Below are positions 6,283-14,570 of a stretch of 14,570 nucleotides of DNA, one piece after another. This DNA is from Gammaproteobacteria bacterium. GTDB taxonomy: Bacteria; Pseudomonadota; Gammaproteobacteria; Arenicellales; JAOTYS01. The position numbers and the translations under genes were made by a program. The notes beneath the pieces were generated by a model. That model was not told the DNA's origin. It worked only from the letters and a program-made list of their open reading frames with translations, and searched no databases. Position 1 is the first letter of the stretch. Each line of letters opens with the position of its first letter. Location: positions 1-14,570 of the forward strand of contig JAOTYS010000070.1 in NCBI GenBank assembly GCA_029861795.1. Reading direction: 5' to 3'.

Positions 6283-6656
6283 GTTACGCATTGAGCCAAA
6301 CACAATTTAGTATGCAAGCTAAAGCCATTTCAAAGTATATCCGGGTTTCTCCACAGAAATGCAGGTTGGTGGTGGACCAGATCCGTAATCAGCCGGTAGC
6401 ACGGGCGTTAGAGATATTACAGTTCAGTCCAAAGAAGGCCGCGCACACGGTGAAGAAGACCTTGGAGTCAGCCATCGCTAATGCAGAGCATAACGAAGGT
6501 GCAGATATTGACGAGCTTGTTGTTGAGTCGGTGGCGGTAGACGATGGTCCAACTCTCAAACGCTGGCGACCGCGGGCAAAGGGCCGGGCGAGCAAGATCT
6601 TAAAACGCACCTGCCACATCACGGTTACCGTTGGCGATTCGGCGGAGGGACAATAA
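6279..6656 (+). CDS. rplV: 50S ribosomal protein L22
   Basis: L22 has a globular surface domain and a hairpin that lines the exit tunnel. From GTG 6279, which overlaps the rpsS stop, it has 125 residues against 110 in E. coli; the extra residues are an N-terminal stretch ([11 protein letters not shown]) before the family start [20 protein letters not shown], plus a short C-terminal tail. The core [20 protein letters not shown] and the loop [20 protein letters not shown] are typical. ATG 6312 would give a 114-residue, more usual protein but has no Shine-Dalgarno, so I keep GTG with reservation. Confidence 0.95.
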   Translation: MSYALSQTQFSMQAKAISKYIRVSPQKCRLVVDQIRNQPVARALEILQFSPKKAAHTVKKTLESAIANAEHNEGADIDELVVESVAVDDGPTLKRWRPRAKGRASKILKRTCHITVTVGDSAEGQ

Positions 6657-7336
6657 TGGGACATAAAGTACAACCTATCGGGTTTCGCCTGGGTGTAATC
6701 AAGGATTGGTCTGCAAAATGGTATGCGTCAAAAGATAACTATGCCAAGAATTTGACGATGGATATCAAGGTCAGAGAATACACCAAGAAAAAACTGGCGA
6801 ACGCTGCGGTGAGTCGCATTGTGATTGAGAGGCCAGCGCAGAATATGAACATTACTATCTATACTGCGCGCCCAGGAATTGTCATCGGCAAAAAAGGTGA
6901 GGATATCGACCGGCTGCGACGTGACCTAGCCGAAATGACGGGGGTGCCGGTGCAGGTATCAGTGGAAGAGATACGCAAGCCCGAATTGGATGCGGTAATA
7001 GTCGCCGAGAATATCGCGCAACAGTTAGAGAAACGCATCATGTTTCGTAGAGCTATGAGGCGGGCGGTGCAGAATTCCATGCGGCTCGGGGCAAAAGGCG
7101 TGAAGGTAATGGTTGCTGGGCGCCTAAACGGTGCGGAGATTGCGCGCACGGAGTGGTACCGTGAGGGTCGTGTGCCCTTACACACGCTGCGAGCGGACAT
7201 TGACTATGGATTGGCTGAGGCGCATACCACTTATGGTGTCATTGGAGTGAAGGTATGGATCTTCCGTGGTGAAATTTTTGGTGAAGAAGAGGAAATCGAA
7301 GGCAAGAGCGATGCTAAAGCGGCGGCAAGCGTTTAG
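6656..7336 (+). CDS. rpsC: 30S ribosomal protein S3
   Basis: S3 lies at the mRNA entry tunnel and takes part in the helicase function of the ribosome. It has 226 residues (E. coli 233): [23 protein letters not shown], a KH domain with the GxxG-type loop IGKKGEDI, and the C-terminal [30 protein letters not shown]. Start and stop overlap by one base with rplV (TAATG) and GGAGG (6644-6648) is well placed. The C-terminal tail is acidic ([10 protein letters not shown]). Confidence 0.98.
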   Translation: MGHKVQPIGFRLGVIKDWSAKWYASKDNYAKNLTMDIKVREYTKKKLANAAVSRIVIERPAQNMNITIYTARPGIVIGKKGEDIDRLRRDLAEMTGVPVQVSVEEIRKPELDAVIVAENIAQQLEKRIMFRRAMRRAVQNSMRLGAKGVKVMVAGRLNGAEIARTEWYREGRVPLHTLRADIDYGLAEAHTTYGVIGVKVWIFRGEIFGEEEEIEGKSDAKAAASV

Positions 7337-7347
7337 GTTATAAGCTG

Positions 7348-7752
7348 ATGCTTCAACCAAAAAAGACCAAATACAGGAAGCAGCAAAAGGGTCGTAATCG
7401 CGGTAACGCGACTCGAGGCAATAAAGTGGATTTCGGTGAGTATGGGCTCAAGGCGACTACACGAGGGCGTCTGACCTCGCGGGAGATCGAAGCGGCTAGA
7501 CGGGCCATTAATCGGCATGTAAAACGCGGCGCGCGAGTGTGGATTCGGGTGTTTCCGGACAAGCCTGTTTCCAAGAAGCCGCTGGAAGTTCGCATGGGCA
7601 AAGGTAAGGGTAATCCAGAATACTGGGTGGCGGTAATCAGGCCAGGTCGTGTGCTGTATGAGATGGAAGGTGTTAGCGAAGATATAGCGCGCGAGGCGTT
7701 TCGGTTGGCCGGAGCCAAACTATCTGTCCAAACTAGTTTTGTCAGGCGATAA
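7348..7752 (+). CDS. rplP: 50S ribosomal protein L16
   Basis: L16 organises the A-tRNA and release-factor region of the 50S. It has 134 residues (E. coli 136): [76 protein letters not shown]. The arginine region hydroxylated by RoxA in some gammaproteobacteria (RMGKGKG) is present. It is 11 nt from rpsC with a weak ribosome-binding site, suggesting translational coupling. Confidence 0.98.
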   Translation: MLQPKKTKYRKQQKGRNRGNATRGNKVDFGEYGLKATTRGRLTSREIEAARRAINRHVKRGARVWIRVFPDKPVSKKPLEVRMGKGKGNPEYWVAVIRPGRVLYEMEGVSEDIAREAFRLAGAKLSVQTSFVRR

Positions 7753-7758
7753 CTGGAA

Positions 7759-7956
7759 ATGAACATCAACGAGCTTCGAAAACAGACAGCGAAAGAGCTG
7801 AATGGTGAGCTGGTGGAGCTCAGAAAGGAACAGTTCAATTTGCGTATGCAGGCGGCCACGGGGCAGCTCAGCAATACCGCTCGGTTTAAGCAAATCCGTA
7901 AGGATATTGCACGGTTGAACACGGTTCTGGGCGAGCAATCGAGAGCGGGATCATGA
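7759..7956 (+). CDS. rpmC: 50S ribosomal protein L29
   Basis: L29 is a small two-helix protein near the tunnel exit, next to L23. It has 65 residues (E. coli 63): [20 protein letters not shown], then [17 protein letters not shown], and a second helix with [18 protein letters not shown] lies just before ATG. It is six bases after rplP, and its stop overlaps the rpsQ ATG as ATGA. Confidence 0.97.
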   Translation: MNINELRKQTAKELNGELVELRKEQFNLRMQAATGQLSNTARFKQIRKDIARLNTVLGEQSRAGS

Positions 7957-8213
7957 GTGAGAAACCCACAACGGCTCGCTCGGTGCCGGGGGCGGTCATC
8001 AGTAATAAGATGGAGAAATCGATTACGGTCCTGGTAGAGCGTCGAGTTCGTCATCCTTTGTATAAAAAGTTCATTCGTCGATCGACAAAGCTGCATGCCC
8101 ATGATGAAAACAACGAGTGCAATGAAGGGGATACTGTACTCATTGAAGAGTGTCGGCCTCTGTCAAAAACGAAGAGCTGGCGCCTGGTAAAGATCCTCGA
8201 ACGTGCGATGTAG
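7953..8213 (+). CDS. rpsQ: 30S ribosomal protein S17
   Basis: S17 is a primary 16S rRNA-binding OB-fold protein. It has 86 residues (E. coli 84): [70 protein letters not shown]. It overlaps rpmC by four bases and is the last gene of the classical S10 operon. Only 11 nt separate it from rplN, so there is no room for the separate spc promoter found in E. coli, although a promoter could lie inside rpsQ. Confidence 0.98.
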   Translation: MSEKPTTARSVPGAVISNKMEKSITVLVERRVRHPLYKKFIRRSTKLHAHDENNECNEGDTVLIEECRPLSKTKSWRLVKILERAM

Positions 8214-8224
8214 ATGGAGGGACC

Positions 8225-8593
8225 ATGATTCAGATGCAAAGCACATTGGATGTAGCTGACAACAGCGGCGCGAAGAAAGTGCAGTGTATAAAGGTGCTTG
8301 GAGGATCAAAGCGGCGGTATGCTGGGATAGGTGACATCATTCGCATAAGTATTAAGGAGGCTATACCCAACAGCCGAGTCCGTAAGGGTGACATCTACAA
8401 CGCTGTTATTGTGCGGACTCGAAAAGGCGTGAGACGTGTTGACGGATCCCTTATACGTTTTGATAGGAATGCTGCGGTACTGCTTAACCCGCAACTTCAG
8501 CCTATCGGGACACGTATTTTCGGTCCGGTTACTCGTGAACTGCGCACTGAAAAGTTCATGAGAATCATATCTTTGGCACCCGAAGTTTTGTAG
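8225..8593 (+). CDS. rplN: 50S ribosomal protein L14
   Basis: L14 lies at the subunit interface and forms bridge B8 contacts. It has 122 residues (E. coli 123): [79 protein letters not shown] (8216-8221) lies directly before ATG 8225, which fixes the start; the frame is open further upstream but that part overlaps rpsQ and is not L14-like. First gene of the spc group. Confidence 0.98.
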   Translation: MIQMQSTLDVADNSGAKKVQCIKVLGGSKRRYAGIGDIIRISIKEAIPNSRVRKGDIYNAVIVRTRKGVRRVDGSLIRFDRNAAVLLNPQLQPIGTRIFGPVTRELRTEKFMRIISLAPEVL

Positions 8594-8619
8594 CCGTGCA
8601 GCCTATCGAGTGACGGATT

Positions 8620-8946
8620 GTGAGCATGAGTAGGATCAAGAAAGACGACGAGGTGGTCGTGTTGGCAGGGCGTGACCGTGGAAAGCACGGCACTGTACTG
8701 AAGATTTTGGATAATGATCGCGCGTTGGTGGACAACGTAAATTTGGTGAAACGCCACACAAAGCCCAATCCCAATAAGGGACAGACCGGGGGAATCATCG
8801 AGAAGGAGGCGCCGATCCATGTATCAAATCTAGCGCTCTACAACCCCCGAACAAAAAAGGCAGATCGTGTTGGTTTTAAAGCGCTGGAGGACGGGCGTAA
8901 AGTCCGCTATTTCAAATCAGACGGCGAAGTCGTAGACATTAAGTAA
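8620..8946 (+). CDS. rplX: 50S ribosomal protein L24
   Basis: L24 is an assembly initiator of the 50S with a KOW motif. From GTG 8620 it has 108 residues (E. coli 104): [25 protein letters not shown] is the KOW region, followed by [26 protein letters not shown] and [24 protein letters not shown] 8626 is an equally possible start (two residues shorter); Shine-Dalgarno bases are weak for both. It follows rplN by 26 nt. Confidence 0.97.
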   Translation: MSMSRIKKDDEVVVLAGRDRGKHGTVLKILDNDRALVDNVNLVKRHTKPNPNKGQTGGIIEKEAPIHVSNLALYNPRTKKADRVGFKALEDGRKVRYFKSDGEVVDIK

Positions 8947-8952
8947 CAGGCG

Positions 8953-9492
8953 ATGGCTAGATTGTTCGAAAACTACCAGAGCACCATAGTTCCTCAGCTA
9001 TTGGAGCAATTCGCGTACAAAAGCCTGATGCAGGTGCCCCGGATTCAGAAGATTACTTTGAACATGGGCTTGGGTGAGGCTTTGGCGGACAAGAAAGTGC
9101 TAGAGAATTCGTCGGCAGAGCTGGCTCGAATTACCGGACAGAAACCGGTTATTACCAAAGCCAGAAAATCGGTGGCAGCGTTCAAGATCCGGGATGGTTG
9201 GCCCATTGGGTGTATGGTGACCTTGCGTCGCGAGCGTATGTATGAATTTTTGGACAGACTGATTTCCATTGCGATTCCACGTATCCGTGATTTCAGAGGA
9301 CTGTCAGCCAGATCTTTCGATGGACGTGGAAACTATTCCTTCGGTTTGCAAGAGCAAATAGTGTTCCCCGAAATCGAATATGACAACGTAGATAATACGA
9401 GGGGAATGGATGTGACCATTACAACGTCGGCTCCTACCGACGAAGAGGCGCGGGCGTTGCTACGTGGATTCGATTTCCCGCTAAGGAATTAG
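8953..9492 (+). CDS. rplE: 50S ribosomal protein L5
   Basis: L5 binds 5S rRNA in the central protuberance and contacts P-site tRNA. It has 179 residues, the same as E. coli: [81 protein letters not shown]. Only six bases separate it from rplX. In E. coli S8 represses the operon by binding the mRNA around this start; no similar folded site is evident to me here. Confidence 0.98.
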   Translation: MARLFENYQSTIVPQLLEQFAYKSLMQVPRIQKITLNMGLGEALADKKVLENSSAELARITGQKPVITKARKSVAAFKIRDGWPIGCMVTLRRERMYEFLDRLISIAIPRIRDFRGLSARSFDGRGNYSFGLQEQIVFPEIEYDNVDNTRGMDVTITTSAPTDEEARALLRGFDFPLRN

Positions 9493-9501
9493 GACATATC
9501 A

Positions 9502-9807
9502 ATGGCAAAAAAGTCTGTACTCGCCCGAGAGTCAAAACGCAGAGCCCTGGCGGGACGCTATGCAGCCGCTAGAGCCGAGTTAAAGAGAAAGGTGAGCGAT
9601 GCAACAGTAAATGATGAGGAACGATGGGGTGCTATGATGGAGTTGCAGAAATTGCCTAGAGATTCCAGCCGCTGTCGTAGCAGAAACCGTTGCGCGCTTA
9701 CCGGCAGATCGCGGGGGTACTATCGCAAGTTCGGACTCAGTCGCAGCAAGCTCCGCGAGATCATAATGCGTGGTGAGGCGCCTGGCGTGACGAAAGCGAG
9801 CTGGTGA
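9502..9807 (+). CDS. rpsN: 30S ribosomal protein S14 (zinc-independent type)
   Basis: S14 is a late-assembling protein of the 30S head. It has 101 residues, the same as E. coli, and the long form lacking the two CxxC pairs of the zinc-binding type: [38 protein letters not shown], ending GVTKASW. AGGA at 9491-9494 overlaps the rplE stop and sits seven bases before ATG. Confidence 0.98.
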   Translation: MAKKSVLARESKRRALAGRYAAARAELKRKVSDATVNDEERWGAMMELQKLPRDSSRCRSRNRCALTGRSRGYYRKFGLSRSKLREIIMRGEAPGVTKASW

Positions 9808-9836
9808 TTGGATTTGAGGAGGAGAACAATTAAATT

Positions 9837-10232
9837 ATGTCTATGACAGATCCGATTGCGGACATGTTGACGCGAATTCGCAACGCTCTGAGCGCAGAGA
9901 AATCGGCTGTGCTAATTCCAAGTTCCAATGTGAAGGTCGCGATCGCGCAGGTTCTAAAGGACGAGGGTTACATCGCTGACTGCGCGACACGCGAGGTGGA
10001 TGACAAATCTGTGTTGGAAATCGACCTCAAATACTACCAAGGTCGGCCAGTGATTGAAGAGTTGATTCGAATTAGTAAGCCCGGTCGGCGAGTCTATAAG
10101 GGAGCAGATGAATTGCCTTCGGTCAACGGCGGGTTAGGGGTAGCGATCATATCCACATCCAAAGGTGTGATGTCAGAGCGCGCCGCACGTGATGCGGGGG
10201 TGGGTGGTGAAGTGCTGTGTTCGGTTATCTGA
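9837..10232 (+). CDS. rpsH: 30S ribosomal protein S8
   Basis: S8 binds the 16S rRNA central domain and, in E. coli, represses translation of the spc operon. It has 131 residues (E. coli 130): [22 protein letters not shown], then [36 protein letters not shown] and [33 protein letters not shown]. The purine-rich stretch GAGGAGGAG (9816-9824) is a strong Shine-Dalgarno at slightly long spacing (about 12 nt). Confidence 0.98.
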   Translation: MSMTDPIADMLTRIRNALSAEKSAVLIPSSNVKVAIAQVLKDEGYIADCATREVDDKSVLEIDLKYYQGRPVIEELIRISKPGRRVYKGADELPSVNGGLGVAIISTSKGVMSERAARDAGVGGEVLCSVI

Positions 10233-10244
10233 GGTTGCAGGCCA

Positions 10245-10778
10245 ATGTCAAGGATTGCTGACAGTCCTATTTCAATCCCCTCCGGAGTTGAAGTGCAACT
10301 CGGTAAGGCGGAGCTGAGTGTCAAAGGCCCCAAAGGTCAACTTACGTTGAACCCGCATACACTAGTGCAAGTAGTCCAGGAAGACGCTGTACTGAAGGTA
10401 GTTACTACGGACGAAAGTAAGCAGGCAAATGCTTTGGCCGGAACCACAAGGGCATTGGTAAACAACATGGTGATCGGTGTGTCCCAGGGTTTCGAGAGAA
10501 AACTAACCATAGTGGGTGTGGGCTACCGTGCCCAGGCCCAGGGTTCAAAGTTGAACATGAGTCTTGGATTCTCGCACCCTGTGGTGTATGAGGCGCCAAA
10601 AGGGATTACCCTGGAGACGCCCAGCCAGACCGAGATCTTGGTACGAGGTACTGACAAACAGCTAGTCGGGCAGGCTGCTGCTGAGATAAGGGCCTTTCGC
10701 CCCCCTGAGCCTTATAAAGGTAAGGGCGTGCGTTATGCGAATGAGTATGTTGCACGTAAGCAGGCCAAGAAAAAGTAA
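10245..10778 (+). CDS. rplF: 50S ribosomal protein L6
   Basis: L6 lies near the sarcin-ricin loop and factor-binding site. It has 177 residues, the same as E. coli: [21 protein letters not shown], the repeat-domain junction [20 protein letters not shown], and the C-terminal [30 protein letters not shown] at the rpsH stop is ten bases upstream of ATG. Confidence 0.98.
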   Translation: MSRIADSPISIPSGVEVQLGKAELSVKGPKGQLTLNPHTLVQVVQEDAVLKVVTTDESKQANALAGTTRALVNNMVIGVSQGFERKLTIVGVGYRAQAQGSKLNMSLGFSHPVVYEAPKGITLETPSQTEILVRGTDKQLVGQAAAEIRAFRPPEPYKGKGVRYANEYVARKQAKKK

Positions 10779-10798
10779 GTGATTCCCGGATTGAGAGA

Positions 10799-11155
10799 AT
10801 GAGTGGAAAGAGCGCTTCCCGACTACGCCGGGCCCGTCGAGTCCGAGCTAAGATACGGCAGCTTGAAGTGAACCGTTTATGCGTGTTTCGCACGCCGCGG
10901 CATATATACGCGCAGGTTATAGCGCCGGACGGGGCGCATGTATTGGCAAGCGCCTCGACTGCAGAGAAGGAAGTTAGAAGTAAATTCAAGCATGGTGGCA
11001 ATACCGAGGCCGCAAAATTAATCGGCCAGAGGATCGCCACAAGAGCGAAAGATGCGGGCATTACCCAGGTCGCATTTGATCGCTCAGGATATAAGTATCA
11101 CGGCCGCATCAAGGCTTTGGCGGATGCGGCACGAGAACACGGCTTGCAGTTTTGA
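10799..11155 (+). CDS. rplR: 50S ribosomal protein L18
   Basis: L18 carries 5S rRNA into the central protuberance with L5. It has 118 residues (E. coli 117): an arginine-rich N-terminus, [28 protein letters not shown], and [41 protein letters not shown] lies just before ATG. Gap to rplF is 20 nt. Confidence 0.98.
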   Translation: MSGKSASRLRRARRVRAKIRQLEVNRLCVFRTPRHIYAQVIAPDGAHVLASASTAEKEVRSKFKHGGNTEAAKLIGQRIATRAKDAGITQVAFDRSGYKYHGRIKALADAAREHGLQF

Positions 11156-11196
11156 AGTCCACGGCGGCGGTAACCACATAGTATTGAGGCATATAT

Positions 11197-11709
11197 ATGG
11201 CACTTACCAACATCATCGAGGAAGGCCACGGCGAGAATTTACAGGAACGTTTGATTAACGTCCGACGGGTGGCCAAGGTGGTGAAGGGTGGCCGACAGTT
11301 TGGTTTTTCCGCCTTGACCGTAGTCGGTGATGGAGCAGGGCGGGTTGGCATGGGGCGTGGCAAGGCTCGGGAGGTCCCGATTGCGGTGCAGAAGGCATTA
11401 GAAGATGCTCGTCGAAACTTGTTTAACATTCATCTCAACGACGGCACCTTGCAGTATCCGCTGGTCGCGCGTCACGGTGCTGCCAAAGTAGTGATGAAAC
11501 CGGCCTCCGAAGGAACGGGAATCATCGCAGGCGGAACCATGCGAGCGGTATTCGAAGTGGCTGGAGTGCGCAACGTGCTGGCCAAATGCATAGGCTCGAC
11601 CAACCCTATAAATGTAGTGCGTGCAACCATTCATGGCTTGCGTTCGATACGCGATCCGGAAAGCGTGGCGGCAAAGCGCCACAAAAGTGTGAATGAGGTT
11701 CTAAGGTGA
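11197..11709 (+). CDS. rpsE: 30S ribosomal protein S5
   Basis: S5 acts in decoding fidelity and mRNA entry; mutations in its loop give spectinomycin resistance. It has 170 residues (E. coli 167): [47 protein letters not shown] contains the double-stranded RNA-binding fold and the loop. GAGG (11186-11189) is seven bases before ATG, and the 41-nt gap after rplR shows nothing more. The stop overlaps rpmD GTG as GTGA. Confidence 0.98.
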   Translation: MALTNIIEEGHGENLQERLINVRRVAKVVKGGRQFGFSALTVVGDGAGRVGMGRGKAREVPIAVQKALEDARRNLFNIHLNDGTLQYPLVARHGAAKVVMKPASEGTGIIAGGTMRAVFEVAGVRNVLAKCIGSTNPINVVRATIHGLRSIRDPESVAAKRHKSVNEVLR

Positions 11710-11897
11710 GTGCGAAAAATACGCCCCTGCGTGTGACTTTAGTGCGTAGCCTACACGGTCGCCTTAAGACGCATCAGGCCTGTGTCAGAGGTTTGGGATT
11801 GCGGCGTATGCACCAGAGTGTTGTGGTCGCTGATACCCCGGCCAATAGAGGAATGATCGATAAAGTGTCTTATATGCTGCGCTGCGAGAAGGTGTGA
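11706..11897 (+). CDS. rpmD: 50S ribosomal protein L30
   Basis: L30 is a small 50S protein. It has 63 residues (E. coli 59): [47 protein letters not shown], ending in SYMLRCEKV. It starts at GTG within the GTGA overlap with rpsE, with GAGG (11695-11698) seven bases upstream, which supports this start. Confidence 0.97.
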   Translation: MSAKNTPLRVTLVRSLHGRLKTHQACVRGLGLRRMHQSVVVADTPANRGMIDKVSYMLRCEKV

Positions 11898-11899
11898 TA

Positions 11900-12334
11900 A
11901 TGCGCCTCAATACGGTCAAAGGTGCGGTGGGAGCAAGAACGCGGCGCAAACGTGTCGGTCGGGGTATGGGATCTGGTATGGGCAAGACAAGTGGTCGTGG
12001 CCATAAAGGTCAGAAATCCCGTGCGGGTGGGTATCACAAAGTAGGTTTCGAGGGCGGGCAGATGCCCATTCAGCGACGTTTGCCGAAACGTGGTTTCCGC
12101 TCGTTGACCCGAGCCGATACCGCGGAAGTGAAGCTTAGCGATCTCAATCGTATTGATGCCGAGGTGATCGACCTTGCCAAATTATGTGAATACAGATTGG
12201 TCCGCAAGTCTGCCAAGCGCGCCAAAGTGATCGTTTCGGGTGAACTCAGCAAAGCTGTTAATCTCAAGGGAATTAGGGTCACCCGCGGTGCGCGGGAGCT
12301 GATAACCAAAGCCGGCGGCACGGTGGTGGAGTGA
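11900..12334 (+). CDS. rplO: 50S ribosomal protein L15
   Basis: L15 is a late-assembly 50S protein with a long glycine- and arginine-rich extension. It has 144 residues, the same as E. coli, starting MRLNTVKGA, with RGMGSGMGKTSGRGHKGQKSR and GFEGGQMPIQRRLPKRGF. ATG 11900 is chosen over the in-frame GTG 11894 because it matches the family start. It begins two bases after the rpmD stop. Confidence 0.98.
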   Translation: MRLNTVKGAVGARTRRKRVGRGMGSGMGKTSGRGHKGQKSRAGGYHKVGFEGGQMPIQRRLPKRGFRSLTRADTAEVKLSDLNRIDAEVIDLAKLCEYRLVRKSAKRAKVIVSGELSKAVNLKGIRVTRGARELITKAGGTVVE

Positions 12335-12401
12335 TGATTCGTTCTAAGCAATGGTGGCAGGCATGGAGATTGAGTGTGTTTAGATATCTAGAGGATTTGT
12401 A

Positions 12402-13730
12402 ATGGCCAAGGCTGTGCCGTCCACGTTCGGTGGTATGGGTAAACTTACGGAGCTGCGTCAGCGCGTATTATTCGTGCTTGGGGCGATGGTCGTGTTCCGC
12501 CTGGGGAGTTATGTGCCTGTACCTGGCGTTGATCCGGCCGCGGTCGCCGAGCTGTTCAATCAGACGCGTGGTTCCATCATCGACGTGTTCAACATGTTCT
12601 CTGGTGGCGCGCTAAGTCGTCTGTCGGTACTTGCATTGGGTGTTATGCCCTATATTTCGGCCTCCATCATCATGCAGATGATGAGCGCGGTAATTCCCTC
12701 TTTAGAGCAGCTCAAGAAGGAAGGGGAGGCTGGTCGACGCAAGATTACCCAGTACACCCGATATGGAACGGTGCTTCTAGCTGCATTTCAAGGACTGGGG
12801 ATCTCCATTGCGTTGGAAGGGCAACCAGGTGTGGTGCTGACCCCGGGATTGGGCTTCAATATTACTACTGTGGTTACTCTTGTTACCGGCACCATGTTTT
12901 TGGTGTGGTTAGGCGAACAGATAACAGAACGTGGCATCGGCAATGGCATTTCTTTAATCATCTATGGCAGCATTGTGGCCGGGCTACCCGCCGCCGTAGG
13001 TGGTACCCTCGAGCTTGCGCGAACCGGGACGTTCACCCCCGTTGGCGTATTGACACTGTTTGCGCTCGCGATTGCGATCACAGGATTTGTTGTATTCGTT
13101 GAGCGGGGTCAGCGCCGCATTACCGTGAACTATGCTAAACGGCAACAGGGTCGGCGCATGATTGCTGGCCAAAGTAGCCACCTGCCATTAAAGCTAAATA
13201 TGGCAGGAGTGATTCCGCCGATCTTTGCCTCTAGCATCATCTTGTTTCCCGCAAGCCTAGGGAGCTGGTTCGGACAGGCCGAAGGGATGGGTTGGCTGCG
13301 CGATATCTCCACCACGCTATCGCCAGGGCAACCAATATACGTGCTGTTATACGGCAGCATGATAATATTTTTCTGCTTCTTTTACACAGCACTTGTGTTC
13401 AGCCCGAATGATATCGCTGATAACTTAAAGCGTTCCGGGGCATTCGTTCCAGGAATACGCCCAGGTGCCCAGACCGCCACATATATTGATGGTGTGGTAT
13501 CTAAGTTGACTTTGGCCGGAGCCGTCTATCTCACAGTTGTAGCGCTAATCCCGGAGTTTCTGATCGTGAAGTGGAACGTCCCGTTTTATTTTGGAGGGAC
13601 ATCACTATTGATTATTGTGGTGGTGACGATGGACTTGATGAATCAAGTGCAATCCCATTTGATGTCACGGCAGTACGAGAGCCTGCTTAAGAAATCCAGT
13701 CTAACTGGCGGATTGGGCTTAACTCGATGA
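12402..13730 (+). CDS. secY: Preprotein translocase subunit SecY
   Basis: SecY is the channel subunit of SecYEG for export and membrane insertion. It has 442 residues (E. coli 443) and the expected ten hydrophobic segments. Family marks include the N-terminal amphipathic helix and first membrane segment ([18 protein letters not shown]), [26 protein letters not shown] in the plug and TM2b region, [21 protein letters not shown], the cytosolic loop [20 protein letters not shown], and [25 protein letters not shown] (12391-12395) is six bases before ATG. The 67-nt gap after rplO shows no other clear signal. It is in its standard place in the spc group. Confidence 0.98.
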   Translation: MAKAVPSTFGGMGKLTELRQRVLFVLGAMVVFRLGSYVPVPGVDPAAVAELFNQTRGSIIDVFNMFSGGALSRLSVLALGVMPYISASIIMQMMSAVIPSLEQLKKEGEAGRRKITQYTRYGTVLLAAFQGLGISIALEGQPGVVLTPGLGFNITTVVTLVTGTMFLVWLGEQITERGIGNGISLIIYGSIVAGLPAAVGGTLELARTGTFTPVGVLTLFALAIAITGFVVFVERGQRRITVNYAKRQQGRRMIAGQSSHLPLKLNMAGVIPPIFASSIILFPASLGSWFGQAEGMGWLRDISTTLSPGQPIYVLLYGSMIIFFCFFYTALVFSPNDIADNLKRSGAFVPGIRPGAQTATYIDGVVSKLTLAGAVYLTVVALIPEFLIVKWNVPFYFGGTSLLIIVVVTMDLMNQVQSHLMSRQYESLLKKSSLTGGLGLTR

Positions 13731-13766
13731 GCATGAGCGGCAGTCCGCCGGCGGTGGAGAAACGAA

Positions 13767-13880
13767 ATGAAAGTTAGAGCTTCTGTAAAGAAATTGTGCC
13801 GTAATTGCAAAATTATAAGACGACATGGTGTGGTGCGAGTGATTTGCTCCGATCCACGGCATAAGCAACGACAGGGATAA
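13767..13880 (+). CDS. rpmJ: 50S ribosomal protein L36 (zinc-binding type)
   Basis: L36 is the smallest 50S protein, 37 residues here. It carries the zinc ligands C11, C14, C27 and H32 (CRNC, then CSDPRH), so it is the zinc-dependent form; starts [11 protein letters not shown] and ends HKQRQG. GGAGA lies seven bases before ATG 13767. It is 36 nt after secY, the normal end of the spc group. Confidence 0.97.
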   Translation: MKVRASVKKLCRNCKIIRRHGVVRVICSDPRHKQRQG

Positions 13881-13882
13881 CA

Positions 13883-13911
13883 TTGATTTGTCTAAATTTA
13901 CTCAGTATCCT
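13883..13911 (+). promoter_or_regulatory. Candidate alpha-operon promoter
   Basis: TTGATT (13883-13888), 17 bp, TATCCT (13906-13911) lies in the 73-nt gap between rpmJ and rpsM, where E. coli has the alpha-operon promoter. Each hexamer matches consensus at 4 of 6 positions. The gap after the predicted start is too short for a clear S4-responsive pseudoknot as in E. coli. Confidence 0.3.
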
Positions 13912-13953
13912 CACACGTTTTCGTTTGACCCAGTGACGAGAGAGGCTTAACGT

Positions 13954-14310
13954 GTGGCTAGAATAGCGGGCATCAATCTTCCCAACCAGAAGCACCTTGA
14001 TATCGCGCTAACCCACATCTATGGGATTGGTCGTAGTCAGGCCCAGAAGATTTGTGCCCAGGCGCAGGTCGAGTGCTCCACTAAAGTTAAGGATCTCACC
14101 GAGGCCGAGGCGGAGAAGCTGCGTGCCGAGGTCAATCGCCTCGTGGTGGAAGGCGACTTGCGTCGAGAAGTGTCCATGAACATTAAGCGCTTGATGGATT
14201 TGGGAGCCTATAGAGGCCTTCGGCATCGTCGTGGATTGCCAGTGCGTGGGCAAAGAACATCCACCAATGCGCGTACACGCAAGGGTCCAAAGCGACCCAT
14301 TAAACGATAA
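13954..14310 (+). CDS. rpsM: 30S ribosomal protein S13
   Basis: S13 sits in the 30S head, bridges to the 50S and contacts P-site tRNA. It has 118 residues, the same as E. coli: [30 protein letters not shown] with the helix-hairpin-helix region, and the C-terminus [29 protein letters not shown]. It starts at GTG with GAGG (13942-13945) eight bases upstream. First gene of the alpha group. Confidence 0.98.
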   Translation: MARIAGINLPNQKHLDIALTHIYGIGRSQAQKICAQAQVECSTKVKDLTEAEAEKLRAEVNRLVVEGDLRREVSMNIKRLMDLGAYRGLRHRRGLPVRGQRTSTNARTRKGPKRPIKR

Positions 14311-14322
14311 CGGAAACAAGCC

Positions 14323-14570
14323 ATGGCCAAACCAAAGACCCGATCCAAATCAAAGGTCAAGAAGTATGTTGTAGACGGAATAGCGCATATCCATGCGTCA
14401 TTTAACAACACGATCATTACCATAACGGATCGCCACGGCAATGCACTATGCTGGGCCACCGCCGGTGGTGCCGGCTTTCGGGGCTCGCGTAAGAGCACCC
14501 CGTTTGCCGCACAAGTGGCCGCGGAAAAGGCCGGGAGAGCCGCGCAGGAGATGGGAATGAAACACCTGGA
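14323..14570 (+). CDS. rpsK: 30S ribosomal protein S11 (partial, runs off window)
   Basis: S11 lines the 30S platform and the mRNA exit path. The first 82 residues are present and the frame is open to the window end: [69 protein letters not shown] (14312-14315) is seven bases before ATG. Residue 43 is Cys where E. coli has Gly. It follows rpsM by 12 nt; rpsD, rpoA and rplQ would be expected next. Confidence 0.97.
   Translation, partial: MAKPKTRSKSKVKKYVVDGIAHIHASFNNTIITITDRHGNALCWATAGGAGFRGSRKSTPFAAQVAAEKAGRAAQEMGMKHL

Noticed and set aside
7353..8102. 249-codon open frame on the minus strand
   Set aside because: It lies fully antisense to rplP, rpmC and rpsQ, which are certain; its composition follows theirs and no family is recognisable.
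14449..14451. Cys in place of Gly at residue 43 of S11 as a functional oddity
   Set aside because: That position varies (Gly, Ser, Ala) between bacterial S11 proteins as I recall, so one substitution is not notable.

Overview
The window is a gammaproteobacterial ribosomal-protein super-cluster entered through a tRNA-tuf block. Gene order and protein similarity both point to Gammaproteobacteria: SPOR protein, then tRNA-Thr(TGT), Tyr(GTA), Gly(TCC), Thr(GGT), then tuf is the thrU-tyrU-glyT-thrT-tufB order known from E. coli, and the ribosomal proteins read as close relatives of the E. coli ones with matching lengths. The ribosomal genes show only mild codon preference (AGA/AGG, CTA and TTA all occur), which suggests a slow-growing bacterium rather than an E. 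coli-like fast grower. I cannot name the genus.

Layout. 3-38: likely end of coaX. 35-676: membrane-anchored SPOR protein. 716-744: stable-RNA type promoter. 764-1875: four tRNA genes separated by unusually long spacers of 149-169 bp, with a second near-consensus promoter before tRNA-Tyr, an inverted repeat of REP-like sequence after tRNA-Gly, and a repeated 15-nt leader before tRNA-Gly and the last tRNA-Thr. 1927-3117: tuf. 3167-8213: S10 operon (rpsJ to rpsQ). 8225-13880: spc operon (rplN to rpmJ). 13954 to the end: start of the alpha operon (rpsM, partial rpsK). All genes are on the + strand and closely packed, with several 4-nt start/stop overlaps (GTGA, ATGA). Every gap over 100 bases lies in the tRNA cluster and is described there.

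Three things stand out. (1) The tRNA-Thr(TGT) gene is split after anticodon position 36 by a 327-nt group I intron (800-1126) with visible P1-P10 elements and strong resemblance to the Azoarcus tRNA-Ile intron. (2) tuf encodes a normal EF-Tu in a very abnormal synonymous code: all 25 Leu codons are TTA/TTG, 13 of 22 Arg are AGG, 25 of 27 Thr are ACG, about 36 of 42 Gly are GGG/GGA (hand counts). The composition shift starts and stops at the gene boundaries. (3) The tRNA-linked tuf ('tufB' position) is directly followed by rpsJ (normally after 'tufA'); secE-nusG-rplKAJL-rpoBC-rpsL-rpsG-fusA are not between them. That is either a real rearrangement through tuf or an assembly join through duplicate tuf genes.

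How it works together: the tRNAs deliver aminoacyl groups, EF-Tu carries them to the ribosome, the S10/spc/alpha genes build the ribosome, and SecY takes nascent membrane and exported proteins. The intron-bearing tRNA-Thr(UGU) reads ACA/ACG and tRNA-Gly(UCC) reads GGA/GGG, so the recoded tuf should depend heavily on tRNAs made just upstream; that coupling is my inference.
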